From: Acidobacteriota bacterium
Lineage (GTDB): Bacteria; Acidobacteriota; Terriglobia; Bryobacterales; Bryobacteraceae
DNA: 64,000 bases
Reading direction: 5' to 3'
Assembly: GCA_026393985.1 (NCBI GenBank)
Contig: JAPKZB010000073.1
Coordinates: forward strand, 101,185 to 165,184
How positions within the stretch are numbered: position 1 is the stretch's first letter; each line of letters starts with the position of its first letter. Both the position numbers and the translations under genes were made by a program. Below the pieces are notes generated by a model, which worked only from the letters and a program-made list of their open reading frames with translations, had not been told where the DNA came from and did no database searches. Shown piece by piece: positions 34,825-44,158 of this stretch.

Positions 34825-36217
34825 TGCCGCGGATCACCTCGCCCTGAATTTCCGTCAGCCGCTCGCGGCGGCCCTGGTGCAGATAGTTGAGCGCGTCCTG
34901 GTCGAGCCCTAACTGGTGAAGAATCGTCGTGTGGATATCGCGCAGGTGGTGCGGCTTTTCGACCGCGTACAGCCCCACCTCGTCGGTCGAGCCTTCGACG
35001 ACCCCGCCCTTTACCCCGCCCCCGGCCATCCACATCGTAAAGCCCGTGTTGTTGTGGTCGCGCCCCTTGCCGCCCTGCGCCTCCGGTGTCCGGCCGAACT
35101 CGCCGCCCCAGACGACGAGCGTCGAATCAAGCAATCCGCGCTGCTTCAAGTCCTTGAGCAGCGCCGCAATCGGCTGATCGGTGCGCGCCGCCATGCGCAG
35201 ATGGTTCTCTTCAATATCGTCGTGCGCGTCCCACTGCGAAATCGCCGGACCACCCGAGACGACGGTCACAAACCGCACGCCCTTCTCTACCAGCCGCCGC
35301 GCCATCAGGCACCGCCGCCCGAAGTCGTCCGTCACCGGATTGCCGATGCCGTAGAGCGTGTTGATGTGCGCCGGTTCGTTGCGCATATCGAACACCGCCG
35401 GCGCCTCGGTCTGCATCTTAAACGCCAGATCGTAGGTGCTCAGCCGCGCGGAGAACTCATCGTCGCCCGGCGTCATCGTCGCCTCGTCAATCTCGCGGAT
35501 GAAGTTCAGCGTATTCCGCCGCTGCTCGAGCGTCACCCCTTCCGGCATCTCGAGATTCAGCACCGGCTTGGCGCCGCCGCGGAAGATGTTGGGCTGGTAG
35601 ACGGCCGGCAGAAAGGCGTTCGAATAGACCGGTTGGCCGGCCTCAATCGTGCCGTAAGGATCGGGCATCACGACATAACCCGGCAGCGACTCGCTCTCGC
35701 TGCCGAGGCCGTACACCGACCACGCGCCCATGCTCGGAAAGCCGGGCAGAATGCGGCCGGTGAACAGCTGATACTGCGCGGAAGAATGGATAAACGCATC
35801 GGCCGTGCACGACCGGATCACGGCCAGGTCGTCGGCGCAGGTGGCCGTGTGCGGTAGCAGATCCGAGACCCACAGGCCGCTCTTGCCATGTTGCTGAAAC
35901 GTGCGCCTGGTGCCGAGCAGCTTCGGCGTGCCGTTGATGAACTGCCGCTTGGCGGGCCGGAAAGAGGCCGGCAGCGGCTGGCCTTCGAGCTTGTTCAGCA
36001 GCGGCTTGGGGTCGAAGGTCTCCATCTGGCTTGGCCCCCCGGCCATGAACAGAAAGATCACCGACTTGGCCTTGGCCGGCAGCGGGGGCTTCTTCGCCGC
36101 CAGCGGATTCTTCGCTTCGGCCCGCAGCAGGGCGCCGAAGGCGAGGCTGCCGAAGCCGCAGAAGGCGTCGGTGAGAAATTCGCGTCGGTTGCGGGTTGGT
36201 TTCGAGTGGAGGCTCAT
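34817..36217 (-). CDS. DUF1501-family exported protein (pair 2)
   Basis: 466 residues with a Tat-like N-terminus (NRREFLTDAFCGFGSLAFGA) and DUF1501 core motifs: VIFLFMAGGPSQMETFDPKP, LVVWGGEFGRTPEAQGGKGR, HNNTGFTMWMAGGGVKGGVV, and the near C-terminal DIHTTILHQLGLDQ. Overlaps its upstream DUF1549/DUF1553 partner by four bases and the next DUF1553 gene by eight. Sequence differs clearly from pair 1, so this is an old duplication and not a recent tandem copy. Confidence 0.9.
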   Translation of the reverse strand: MSLHSKPTRNRREFLTDAFCGFGSLAFGALLRAEAKNPLAAKKPPLPAKAKSVIFLFMAGGPSQMETFDPKPLLNKLEGQPLPASFRPAKRQFINGTPKLLGTRRTFQQHGKSGLWVSDLLPHTATCADDLAVIRSCTADAFIHSSAQYQLFTGRILPGFPSMGAWSVYGLGSESESLPGYVVMPDPYGTIEAGQPVYSNAFLPAVYQPNIFRGGAKPVLNLEMPEGVTLEQRRNTLNFIREIDEATMTPGDDEFSARLSTYDLAFKMQTEAPAVFDMRNEPAHINTLYGIGNPVTDDFGRRCLMARRLVEKGVRFVTVVSGGPAISQWDAHDDIEENHLRMAARTDQPIAALLKDLKQRGLLDSTLVVWGGEFGRTPEAQGGKGRDHNNTGFTMWMAGGGVKGGVVEGSTDEVGLYAVEKPHHLRDIHTTILHQLGLDQDALNYLHQGRRERLTEIQGEVIRGIV

Positions 36218-38196
36218 CGCAGGTAGAGAAAATCGTTGGCGGCCAACAGGGCCAGAGTGAATTCCCGCAGCGGATTGGCGGCCAGGAAGCGCTGCGAAGC
36301 GGCGCGCTCGCGCGCTACCGGCGGGCGGTTGAAGACAAGGGCGAAGGCTTCGTCAATCCGCCGGTGGGCCGGCAGTTTGGTCAGCCGCTCGGCCAGGGCC
36401 ACGGCGGCCTGCCGCGTTACCGGGCCGTTCAACAGCTCGAGCGCTTGCGGCGCATGGGTGCTGCTCTCGCGCCGGGCGCAGCTCAGCAGTGTGTCCGGCG
36501 AATCAAAAACCTCCATGAAGGGCATGCGCATGTTCCGCTTCTGAAACAGGTAGACGCTCCGGCGGTTGTGCTCCGCCGCGTCCGGCGTCACCGCCCACTG
36601 GTCGGGCTTGTAAAGCAGGTTCACCAGCTCCGGTTCAATCGGCGGAATCACGCTCGGCCCGAAGCGCTGCGGGTTCAGCAGGCCCGCGGCCTGCAGCATG
36701 GCGTCGCGCATCTCCTCGGCCTGCAGCCGGCGGCGGCTGAAGTTCCACAGGTAGCGATTGCGCGGGTCTTTCTCCATGACGGCCGCCGGCGGCACCGCCA
36801 CCGAGGCCTGCCGGTAGGTGTTGCTGAGCACCATCATGCGGTGCAGCGGCTTCTGCCGCCAGCCGTTGGCCACCACTTCGTTGGCCAACCAGTCGAGCAG
36901 TTCGGGGTGCGTCGGCCGCGCGCCCATGCGCCCGAAATCGTTCGGCGTGGCCACGATGCCGGCGCCGAAGTGCGCCTGCCACAGCCGGTTGACGAGCACG
37001 CGGGCCGTCAACGGGTTGTGCGGGTCGGTAATCCACGCCGCCAGCTTGCGCCGCGGCTGCGGAATCGCCTCGCCCCACTCCGCCGCGTCGTCGGCCAGCA
37101 ACACGCCCAGCGGTCGCATGCCCATCTTGGCCGCCGGCATATCGCTCGAACCGCGCTCGAGCACGTGCACGGGGAAGTAGAGCTTCGGGTCGCTGCGGAC
37201 GGTCTTCAACTCGGGCAGCGGCTCGGGCAGCTGCTTCTCTTTAACGCCGATGATCTGCTCAATCTGCGCCTTCTCCGGCCCGGTCGTCGCTTTTAGCCTC
37301 TTGCGGAGGTCGGCAAGCTCCTTCTTCACCGCTTCGTTCCGCTTCTGCCAGTCGGCCTTTTCGGCCTCGGACGACAGCGGAATATCGTGGTGTTCGGTGG
37401 TGGCGAAGAAGCTCTGCATCCGGTAGTAGTCGGTGTGCCGGATGGGGTCGAACTTGTGGTCGTGACAGCGGGCGCAGCCGAGGGTGACGCCCAGAAATGC
37501 GGACCCGACCACGTTGGTCATCTCGGTCAGAATCTCGTTGCGGATGTAGGCCTTGTCCTGATTGCCGGCGTTCTTGCGAAACGGTCCCAGGCGGTTGAAG
37601 CTGGCCGCGACGAGCATCTCGCGATTGGCCGGGTCGATCTCATCGCCGGCGAGCTGTTCGGTCAGGAACTGGTCGTAGGGCTTGTCGGCGGCCAGCGAAC
37701 GGATGACGTAGTCGCGGTACTGCCAGGCCTCGCTGCGGTGCGTGTCATATTCAAAGCCGTCGCTTTCGGCAAAGCGGACGACGTCGAGCCAGTGGCGGGC
37801 CTGCCGCTCAGCGTACTCGGGCGAGGCGAGCAGACGGTCGACCAGCGCTTCGTAAGCCCGGGGAGAACGGTCGGCCAGGAAGGCGTTCACCGCCTCGGGC
37901 GTGGGCGGCAGGCCGGTAAGGTCGATGTAGACGCGGCGCGCGAGCGTCTGGCGCGAAGCGGGCGGGGCGGGAGAAAGGCCCTGGTCGCGAAGCTTCTTCA
38001 ATACAAACGCGTCAATCGGATGGGCGGCCCATTTCTGATCTACGGGTGAAGAAAAAGTGGGAACCGCGGGGGTTGCGCGCGGCCTGAACGCCCAGTGATT
38101 GCGCTCCGCCGCGGTGTACTTTCCGCCGGAGCTCTCCGCGGCCCAAGCGGCCAGAGCAATCGCGCCAACGAAGAGAAACAGATACTTTGCTGACAT
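36214..38196 (-). CDS. DUF1549/DUF1553 protein lacking the cytochrome domain (pair 2)
   Basis: 660 residues. A signal peptide (LFVGAIALAAWAAE) is followed directly by NHWAFRPRATPAVPTF and the DUF1549 domain; the N-terminal cytochrome c domain of the other three copies is missing. DUF1549 keeps the GCARCHDHKFDPIRHTDYY motif; the DUF1553 domain runs from about residue 400 (LAAWITDPHNPLTARVLVNR). If the lost N-terminal heme served as electron entry, this copy would depend on the DUF1549 heme motif only. First gene of the operon that continues with DUF1501, DUF1553 and DUF1501. Confidence 0.9.
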   Translation of the reverse strand: MSAKYLFLFVGAIALAAWAAESSGGKYTAAERNHWAFRPRATPAVPTFSSPVDQKWAAHPIDAFVLKKLRDQGLSPAPPASRQTLARRVYIDLTGLPPTPEAVNAFLADRSPRAYEALVDRLLASPEYAERQARHWLDVVRFAESDGFEYDTHRSEAWQYRDYVIRSLAADKPYDQFLTEQLAGDEIDPANREMLVAASFNRLGPFRKNAGNQDKAYIRNEILTEMTNVVGSAFLGVTLGCARCHDHKFDPIRHTDYYRMQSFFATTEHHDIPLSSEAEKADWQKRNEAVKKELADLRKRLKATTGPEKAQIEQIIGVKEKQLPEPLPELKTVRSDPKLYFPVHVLERGSSDMPAAKMGMRPLGVLLADDAAEWGEAIPQPRRKLAAWITDPHNPLTARVLVNRLWQAHFGAGIVATPNDFGRMGARPTHPELLDWLANEVVANGWRQKPLHRMMVLSNTYRQASVAVPPAAVMEKDPRNRYLWNFSRRRLQAEEMRDAMLQAAGLLNPQRFGPSVIPPIEPELVNLLYKPDQWAVTPDAAEHNRRSVYLFQKRNMRMPFMEVFDSPDTLLSCARRESSTHAPQALELLNGPVTRQAAVALAERLTKLPAHRRIDEAFALVFNRPPVARERAASQRFLAANPLREFTLALLAANDFLYLR

Positions 38197-38355
38197 GCCT
38201 TTGCTACTAGCTTATTCCAGGTTGGCCGCCGCCATCGATCCTTCCCGGCGGCCATCCAACGGGCTGAACGGGAACTGTCTCGAGGGCGTTACAATTAAGC
38301 GAACTCCGGTTAAGCTTTTTTTAAGGCGTTTCTGGAAGCCAAGATCTTTATCCCT

Positions 38356-41300
38356 ATGACACACCTCTTCAAGAGTTCCCTTTCTCGACTCTTCCTCGCT
38401 GGCACGCTCGCCGTCGCCGGCGCTCTGGCCCAAAGTACAACGGGCGCCTTCATCGGCACCGTTACCGACTCCTCCGGCGCCGCCGTGGCCGGAGCCAAGG
38501 TCCGGGTGACCAATCTCGGCAACGCCGCCACGGTGGAAACCTCCTCCGGCGCTACGGGTGAATACGCTGTCCCCAACCTCCCCGCGGCCACCTATAAGAT
38601 CCGGGTAGAGAACTCGGGCTTCCGCTCGGTCGACATCAACGAAGTCCGTCTGCTGCTCAACCAGACCGTCCGCACCGATGTCCGCCTCGAACCCGGCGCC
38701 GTCGAACAGAGCGTCACCGTCACCTCTTCGGTCCCTACTATCCAAACGGACAGCGCGTCGATTGCCAACAACATCGATACCCACTCGGTCGTCACCCTCC
38801 CCCTCAACGGCCGCACCCTCGACCGCCTCATCCTCATCACCGCCGGCAACACCTCCGATTCGCCTTCGAACCCCAAGCTCGCCGGCTCCCTCCACTGGGG
38901 CGGCAGCTTCTACTCCATCGACGGCGTGGCGATCAACGACACCGGCAACGGTGGCGCCTCCTACTCCTTCCGCACCCAGCTTTCCACCACCCCTTCGATC
39001 GACACCATTCAGGAGTTCAAGATCGAGACCAACAGCGCGAAAGCAGAGCATGAAGGTTCGGCTGCTATCTCGATCATTACAAAGGGAGGTACGAACGACC
39101 TCCACGGCTCGCTGTTCGCCTTCAACCGCAATCGCGAGTTCTCCGCCAACCAGTACTTCAACAACGCCAACCGCCAGCAGCGCCCGCCCTTCAACCGCAA
39201 TGAGTTCGGCGTCACCGCCGGCGGCCCGGTGATCAAGAACAAGACCTTTTTCTTCGGCTCCTACGAAGGCCTCCGCCAGCGTCAGGCCACCACGAGCTTC
39301 TTCGCCTACGCCACCCCCGCCATGCGCGCCGGAAACTTTGCCGGCGTCCGCGATATCCGCGATCCGCTGAGCAACCTACCCTTCCCCAACAACCAGATCC
39401 CCACCGCCCGGATCGACTCCCGCGCCTCCCGTTGGGGCGCCTTCATGCCGCAGCCCAACACCCCCGGCACCACCGCCGCCGGCACCGGCCTGAACCACGT
39501 GGCCAACGTCGGCAACGTCATCGACGTGAACCGCTACACCGCCCGCGGCGATCACAACTTCAACGAGCAGAACCGCATCAACGTCGTCATGGGCTACTCG
39601 AAAGGCTCGCCCTACTTCGTCTCGAACGGCGGCCCGAACGCCTACGGCAACTTCTCCGACGGCGGCTACATCACCAAGAACGCCTCGCTCACCTACAATC
39701 GCACCATCGGCGCCACCAAGCAGAACGAGTTCCGCTACGCCTACTTCAGCCACGGCTCCATCCGCGTCGGCCAGAACACTTCGTTTGATCCCACTTCGCT
39801 GTTCCCCACGCTCTACGGCCCGCTGCCCATCGGCGGTCTGCCCACGGCCACCTTTAATGGCGTCTACGGCCAGATCAACGACTCGGGCGGCTCCGAACGC
39901 GCCCCCCAGATCACCCAGCAGATCACCGACAACTTCTCGTTCACCCGCGGTCGCCATACCTTCAAGACCGGTGTCGACATCGGCTTCAGCCGCATCGCCT
40001 CCAACCCGGCCGCCGGCGCCGCTCAGTTCGGCAGCTTCTCCTTCAACGGCCGCTACTCGAACGACCCCTACGCCGACTTCCTGCTCGGCTACCCCATCAC
40101 GGCCACCCGCGGCACCCCCAGCCTCGTCAACCTGCTCTACTACAGCCGCTACGGCGCCTACTTCCAGGACGACTGGCAGGTGAACTCCAAGCTCACCATT
40201 AACGTCGGCATGCGCTACATGCTGCAAACCCAAACCCAGGAACGCGACGGCTCGTTCGCCAACTTCGATCTCGCCAAGGGCGCCTTCGTTGTCCGCAGCG
40301 AAGGCGGCAAACTCGCGCCGCTGTCCCTGCCCCGCCTCCTCCAGGCCTACCCCCACGTCGGCTCGGAACAGAACGGCTGGGGCTCCAACGTCATCACGGC
40401 CGACCACAACAACTTCGGACCGCGCCTCGGCTTCGCCTACCGCCCCTTCAACGACAACAAGACCGTCCTCCGCGGCGGCTTCGGCGTCTACTATAACGTG
40501 ATCCCGGTCTACATCGGCATCCGCCAGATCTCCAACGCCAACGCCCCCTTCCAACTCACCGAGACCTTTGAAAGCGGCGCCACCGCCCCCACCCTCACCC
40601 TGGCCACCCCCTTCCCCGGCCTCGGCGCCATCTCGGCCAACCCGAACCTGACCGCCATCAACCGCAACATCCGTAACACGCAGTCGACGCAGTGGAACCT
40701 CACCGTCGAACGCGACCTCGGCGCGCAGTTCGGCCTCCGCGTCACCTACCTCGGCAACAAAGGAACCCGCGTGCCCTGGTACAACTACGAGCGCAATTTG
40801 CCCTTCACCCAGGCCCCCGGCACCATTCAGTCCCGCCGCCCCTTCCAGCCCTTTGCCAGCATCGCCACGCTCGATACCAACGGCAACTCCATCACCCACC
40901 AGGGCCAACTCGAGGTAACCCGGCGCTTCAGCGGCGGCTTCTACTTCCAGTCCAACTACACCTGGACCAGCACGCTCGATAACGTGCCGATCGTCGGCGG
41001 ACCGCAGAACCCCTACTACGCCGCCGCCGACCGCGCCAACGGCGATTCCATCCGCAAACACGTCGCCTACACCTCGCTGACCTACGATCTCCCGTTCGGC
41101 CCCGGCAAGAAGTTCGCCAACGTCGGCGGCGTGGCCGGCAAAGTGATCGGCGGCTGGACGGTCGCCTCCATTCTGCAGTTCCGTAGCGGCACACCCTTCA
41201 GCGTGGCCTTCAGCCCGAACCAGGCCGGTTGGTACGCCAGCCGCGTCAACGTCGTCAGCTCGAACGTCTATCCGGCCACTCAGGACATCGAAGGTTACAT

Positions 41301-41586
41301 CAACCCGTCCGCCTTCGCCATCCCCGCGCCCTTCACCTTCGGCGACTCGGCCCGGAATATGCTGTTCGGCCCCGGGCAGAAGATCATCGACCTCAGCCTG
41401 TTGAAGACCACCCCGATTACCGAGCGCATCCGCGCCGAGTTCCGGGCCGAGGCCTTTAACATGCCGAACACCCCGAGCTTTGGCAACCCCGCCTCGAACC
41501 TGACGGCGATTGCCAACTTCGGCAAGATCCGCGGAACCACGGTCGAAGCCCGCGTCGTCCAGTTCGGCCTGAAGTTGCTGTTCTAA
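38356..41586 (+). CDS. Oar-type TonB-dependent receptor
   Basis: 1076 residues. Signal peptide (LFLAGTLAVAGALAQS), carboxypeptidase-regulatory-like domain (GTVTDSSGAAVAGAKVRVTN onward), plug with SIDGVAINDTGNGG and TNDLHGSLFAFNRN, long barrel, C-terminal signature VVQFGLKLLF with terminal Phe. The next gene (DUF1553) starts 7 bases after the stop, so receptor and secreted partner proteins are co-transcribed, resembling substrate-uptake loci. Shares only general Oar features with the copies at 6.3-10 kb and 51.3-55 kb. Confidence 0.93.
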   Translation: MTHLFKSSLSRLFLAGTLAVAGALAQSTTGAFIGTVTDSSGAAVAGAKVRVTNLGNAATVETSSGATGEYAVPNLPAATYKIRVENSGFRSVDINEVRLLLNQTVRTDVRLEPGAVEQSVTVTSSVPTIQTDSASIANNIDTHSVVTLPLNGRTLDRLILITAGNTSDSPSNPKLAGSLHWGGSFYSIDGVAINDTGNGGASYSFRTQLSTTPSIDTIQEFKIETNSAKAEHEGSAAISIITKGGTNDLHGSLFAFNRNREFSANQYFNNANRQQRPPFNRNEFGVTAGGPVIKNKTFFFGSYEGLRQRQATTSFFAYATPAMRAGNFAGVRDIRDPLSNLPFPNNQIPTARIDSRASRWGAFMPQPNTPGTTAAGTGLNHVANVGNVIDVNRYTARGDHNFNEQNRINVVMGYSKGSPYFVSNGGPNAYGNFSDGGYITKNASLTYNRTIGATKQNEFRYAYFSHGSIRVGQNTSFDPTSLFPTLYGPLPIGGLPTATFNGVYGQINDSGGSERAPQITQQITDNFSFTRGRHTFKTGVDIGFSRIASNPAAGAAQFGSFSFNGRYSNDPYADFLLGYPITATRGTPSLVNLLYYSRYGAYFQDDWQVNSKLTINVGMRYMLQTQTQERDGSFANFDLAKGAFVVRSEGGKLAPLSLPRLLQAYPHVGSEQNGWGSNVITADHNNFGPRLGFAYRPFNDNKTVLRGGFGVYYNVIPVYIGIRQISNANAPFQLTETFESGATAPTLTLATPFPGLGAISANPNLTAINRNIRNTQSTQWNLTVERDLGAQFGLRVTYLGNKGTRVPWYNYERNLPFTQAPGTIQSRRPFQPFASIATLDTNGNSITHQGQLEVTRRFSGGFYFQSNYTWTSTLDNVPIVGGPQNPYYAAADRANGDSIRKHVAYTSLTYDLPFGPGKKFANVGGVAGKVIGGWTVASILQFRSGTPFSVAFSPNQAGWYASRVNVVSSNVYPATQDIEGYINPSAFAIPAPFTFGDSARNMLFGPGQKIIDLSLLKTTPITERIRAEFRAEAFNMPNTPSFGNPASNLTAIANFGKIRGTTVEARVVQFGLKLLF

Positions 41587-41593
41587 TAGGAAA

Positions 41594-44158
41594 ATGCGCC
41601 ACCGCATTCTCTGGCTTGTCGCGATGGGGATCCCGGCCTTTGGCCAGGATCCCCTTTCGTTTTTTGAAAGCCGCGTTCGGCCCGTGCTCGTCAAAAACTG
41701 CTACCCCTGTCACACGAAGTCCGAAATGGGCGGCTTCCGCGTCGATTCGGCCGAGCGCATCCGCCATGCCGTCAAGCCGGGCGCTCCGGAACAAAGCCTC
41801 CTGCTCGAACTGGTCGAACACCGCAACCCCCAACGGAAGATGCCCCCGCAGGGCAAGCTCAAAGAGAACGAAATCGCGGATCTGCGGACGTGGATCGCCG
41901 CCGGCGCCGTCTATCCGAAAGCCGGCCCGGCGCCACAACTCGACCCGAAATCGTTCTGGTCCTTCCAACCCGTCAAAGCGGTAACCCCGCCGGCCGGTCC
42001 CAGCGCGCCCATTGATCGTTTCCTGGCCGCCCGTTGGAAGGATGCCGGTCTCGCACCCGCCCCTCCCGCCGACCGGCGCACCCTGCTGCGCCGTGTTACC
42101 TTCGACCTCACCGGCCTCCCGCCCACCCCCGAAGAGATGGCCGCCTTCCTCGCCGACCGCTCCCCCGGCGCCTTTGCCAAAGTCGTCGATCGCCTGCTCG
42201 CCTCGCCCCACTACGGCGAGCGCTGGGCCCGCCACTGGCTCGACGTCGCCCGCTACTCCGACGGCCAGCAGGGCGCGCGCGACGACGATCCCTACCCCAA
42301 CGCCTGGCGCTACCGCGACTGGGTCGTCGCGGCCCTGAATCGGGATCTGCCCTACGAAACCTTCCTCAAAGCCCAGATCGCCGCCGACCTCCTGCCGGAC
42401 CAGGAGCACCTGCCCGCCCTGGGCTTCCAAACCATCGGCGAGAGCGACAACGACCGCCTCGACGTCACCACCCGCGCCATGCTCGGCCTCACCGTCGGCT
42501 GCGCCCAGTGTCACGACCACAAGTTCGACCCGATTCCCACCAAAGATTACTACTCGCTGCTCGGCGTTTTCAAGAGCAGCGTCGTCGGCGAACATCCTCT
42601 CGTTGCTCCCGCCGTCGTCAAAGCCTATCAGGACGCCAAGGCCGCCGCCGACGAGAAACAAGCCGAACTCAAACGCTTCCTCGAACGGCAGACGGCGCTG
42701 GTCGTCGATGTGTTCGCGGCGCAGACCGCCGACTATCTTCTCGCGGTTCGCAACGGCACAACGCCCGCCGAACTGGACGCCGAAGTGCTCGGCCGCTGGA
42801 AGGCCTTTCTGCAGAACGCAAAGAGAGACCACCCCTTCTTTGCGCCCTGGTTCGCCCTGCCGCCCAACGCCTCCCCCGCCGAGGTGCGCCAAACCGCTCT
42901 CGCTTTGCAGAGGTCGATCCAGACGGTGATCGCCGACAAGAAGGCCGTTGATGACCGCAACTACGTCAAACTCGGCGGCATTGAAGGATTGAAGGACGTC
43001 AACCGGCAGATCAGTACGCTCGTCGACGCCCTGCCGGTCGAACGCTTCTACTTCTGGCGCGATATCGCCTCGAGCCCCTTCAAATCCGAGGACATCAAGT
43101 TTGACGGCGGCGTCTACTACTTTACCGGCAAGGCGCTCGACCGCTTTCTCGAACCCCGCGTGCTGCGCTACGCCAACGGCCTGCGGGCCGAAGCCGAGGC
43201 GCTCAAAAAAGCGATCCCGCCGCTCTACCCTTTCTGGCACGTCCTCAAGGACAGCGACAAGCCCAAGAACATCCCGGTGGCCATTCGCGGCAACGCCGAA
43301 ACCCCGGGCGAAGAGGCGCCGCGGCGCTTCCTCTCCGTACTTTGCGCCGACGAACCGCCGGCGTTCACCCGCGGCTCGGGCCGCCTGGAACTGGCCAACG
43401 CCATCGCCGATGCGCGCAACCCGCTCACGGCGCGCGTGGCCGTCAACCGCCTCTGGCAGCACCATTTCGGCCAAGGGCTGGTGCGCTCGCCCGGCAACTT
43501 CGGCCAGTTGGGCGACCGGCCGACCCACCCCGAACTGCTCGACTATCTCGCCGCGCGGTTCGTTGCCCAGGGCTGGTCGCTCAAGGCCATGCACCGCGAA
43601 ATGTTGTTGACCGAGGCCTATCAGCGCTCCTCGGCCGCTTCGCTGGCGGCGCGCGAGAAGGACCCGGACAATCTGCTGCTGTCGCATGCCAATGTGCGGG
43701 AACGCCTGGACGCCGAATCGCTGCGCGATGCCATTCTGGCGGTGGCCGGGACGCTCGACCGCACCCTGGGCGGGGCGCCGGCGCCCTTCGATGACAAGCA
43801 CCGCCGGCGGACGCTCTACGTCACCGTGAGCCGGTCGAAACCGGACCGTACGCTGGCCGCCTTCGACTTCCCCGACCCCAACGCCGCCGCCGACACCCGC
43901 ATGATCACTGTCGGCCCCATGCAGCGGCTGTTCTTCATGAACGCGCCGTTTGTCGCCGCCCAAGCCAGGGCGCTCGCCGCCCGGCTCACCGGGCCCGATG
44001 CTGCGCGGATCGCGGCGGCCTATGAACTGCTTTACGGCCGGCCCGCCACGGCCGAAGAGGCAAAACTGGGCCTGGCCTTTGTGCAGGGCGAGGCGGCGCG
44101 CTGGCCGCAGTATGCGCAGGTGCTGCTCTCGGCGGCTGAATTCAGTACGATGCAATGA
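41594..44158 (+). CDS. cytochrome c-like, DUF1549 and DUF1553 protein (pair 3)
   Basis: 854 residues. Signal peptide (LWLVAMGIPAFGQ), cytochrome c-like domain with CYPCH (residues 36-40), DUF1549 (LLRRVTFDLTGLPPTPEEMA, and GCAQCHDHKFDPIPTKDYY), a helical middle region with charged coiled-coil stretch (about 335-560), and DUF1553 near residues 595-830 (GRLELANAIADARNPLTARV). Ends 4 bases into the following DUF1501 gene by an ATGA overlap. Longer than pair 1, mainly in the middle region. Confidence 0.92.
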   Translation: MRHRILWLVAMGIPAFGQDPLSFFESRVRPVLVKNCYPCHTKSEMGGFRVDSAERIRHAVKPGAPEQSLLLELVEHRNPQRKMPPQGKLKENEIADLRTWIAAGAVYPKAGPAPQLDPKSFWSFQPVKAVTPPAGPSAPIDRFLAARWKDAGLAPAPPADRRTLLRRVTFDLTGLPPTPEEMAAFLADRSPGAFAKVVDRLLASPHYGERWARHWLDVARYSDGQQGARDDDPYPNAWRYRDWVVAALNRDLPYETFLKAQIAADLLPDQEHLPALGFQTIGESDNDRLDVTTRAMLGLTVGCAQCHDHKFDPIPTKDYYSLLGVFKSSVVGEHPLVAPAVVKAYQDAKAAADEKQAELKRFLERQTALVVDVFAAQTADYLLAVRNGTTPAELDAEVLGRWKAFLQNAKRDHPFFAPWFALPPNASPAEVRQTALALQRSIQTVIADKKAVDDRNYVKLGGIEGLKDVNRQISTLVDALPVERFYFWRDIASSPFKSEDIKFDGGVYYFTGKALDRFLEPRVLRYANGLRAEAEALKKAIPPLYPFWHVLKDSDKPKNIPVAIRGNAETPGEEAPRRFLSVLCADEPPAFTRGSGRLELANAIADARNPLTARVAVNRLWQHHFGQGLVRSPGNFGQLGDRPTHPELLDYLAARFVAQGWSLKAMHREMLLTEAYQRSSAASLAAREKDPDNLLLSHANVRERLDAESLRDAILAVAGTLDRTLGGAPAPFDDKHRRRTLYVTVSRSKPDRTLAAFDFPDPNAAADTRMITVGPMQRLFFMNAPFVAAQARALAARLTGPDAARIAAAYELLYGRPATAEEAKLGLAFVQGEAARWPQYAQVLLSAAEFSTMQ

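Noticed and set aside
41456..44155. An 899-codon open frame antisense to the DUF1553 gene
   Set aside because: High GC with few AT-rich stops gives long antisense frames; its translation has no domain, signal or family motif.
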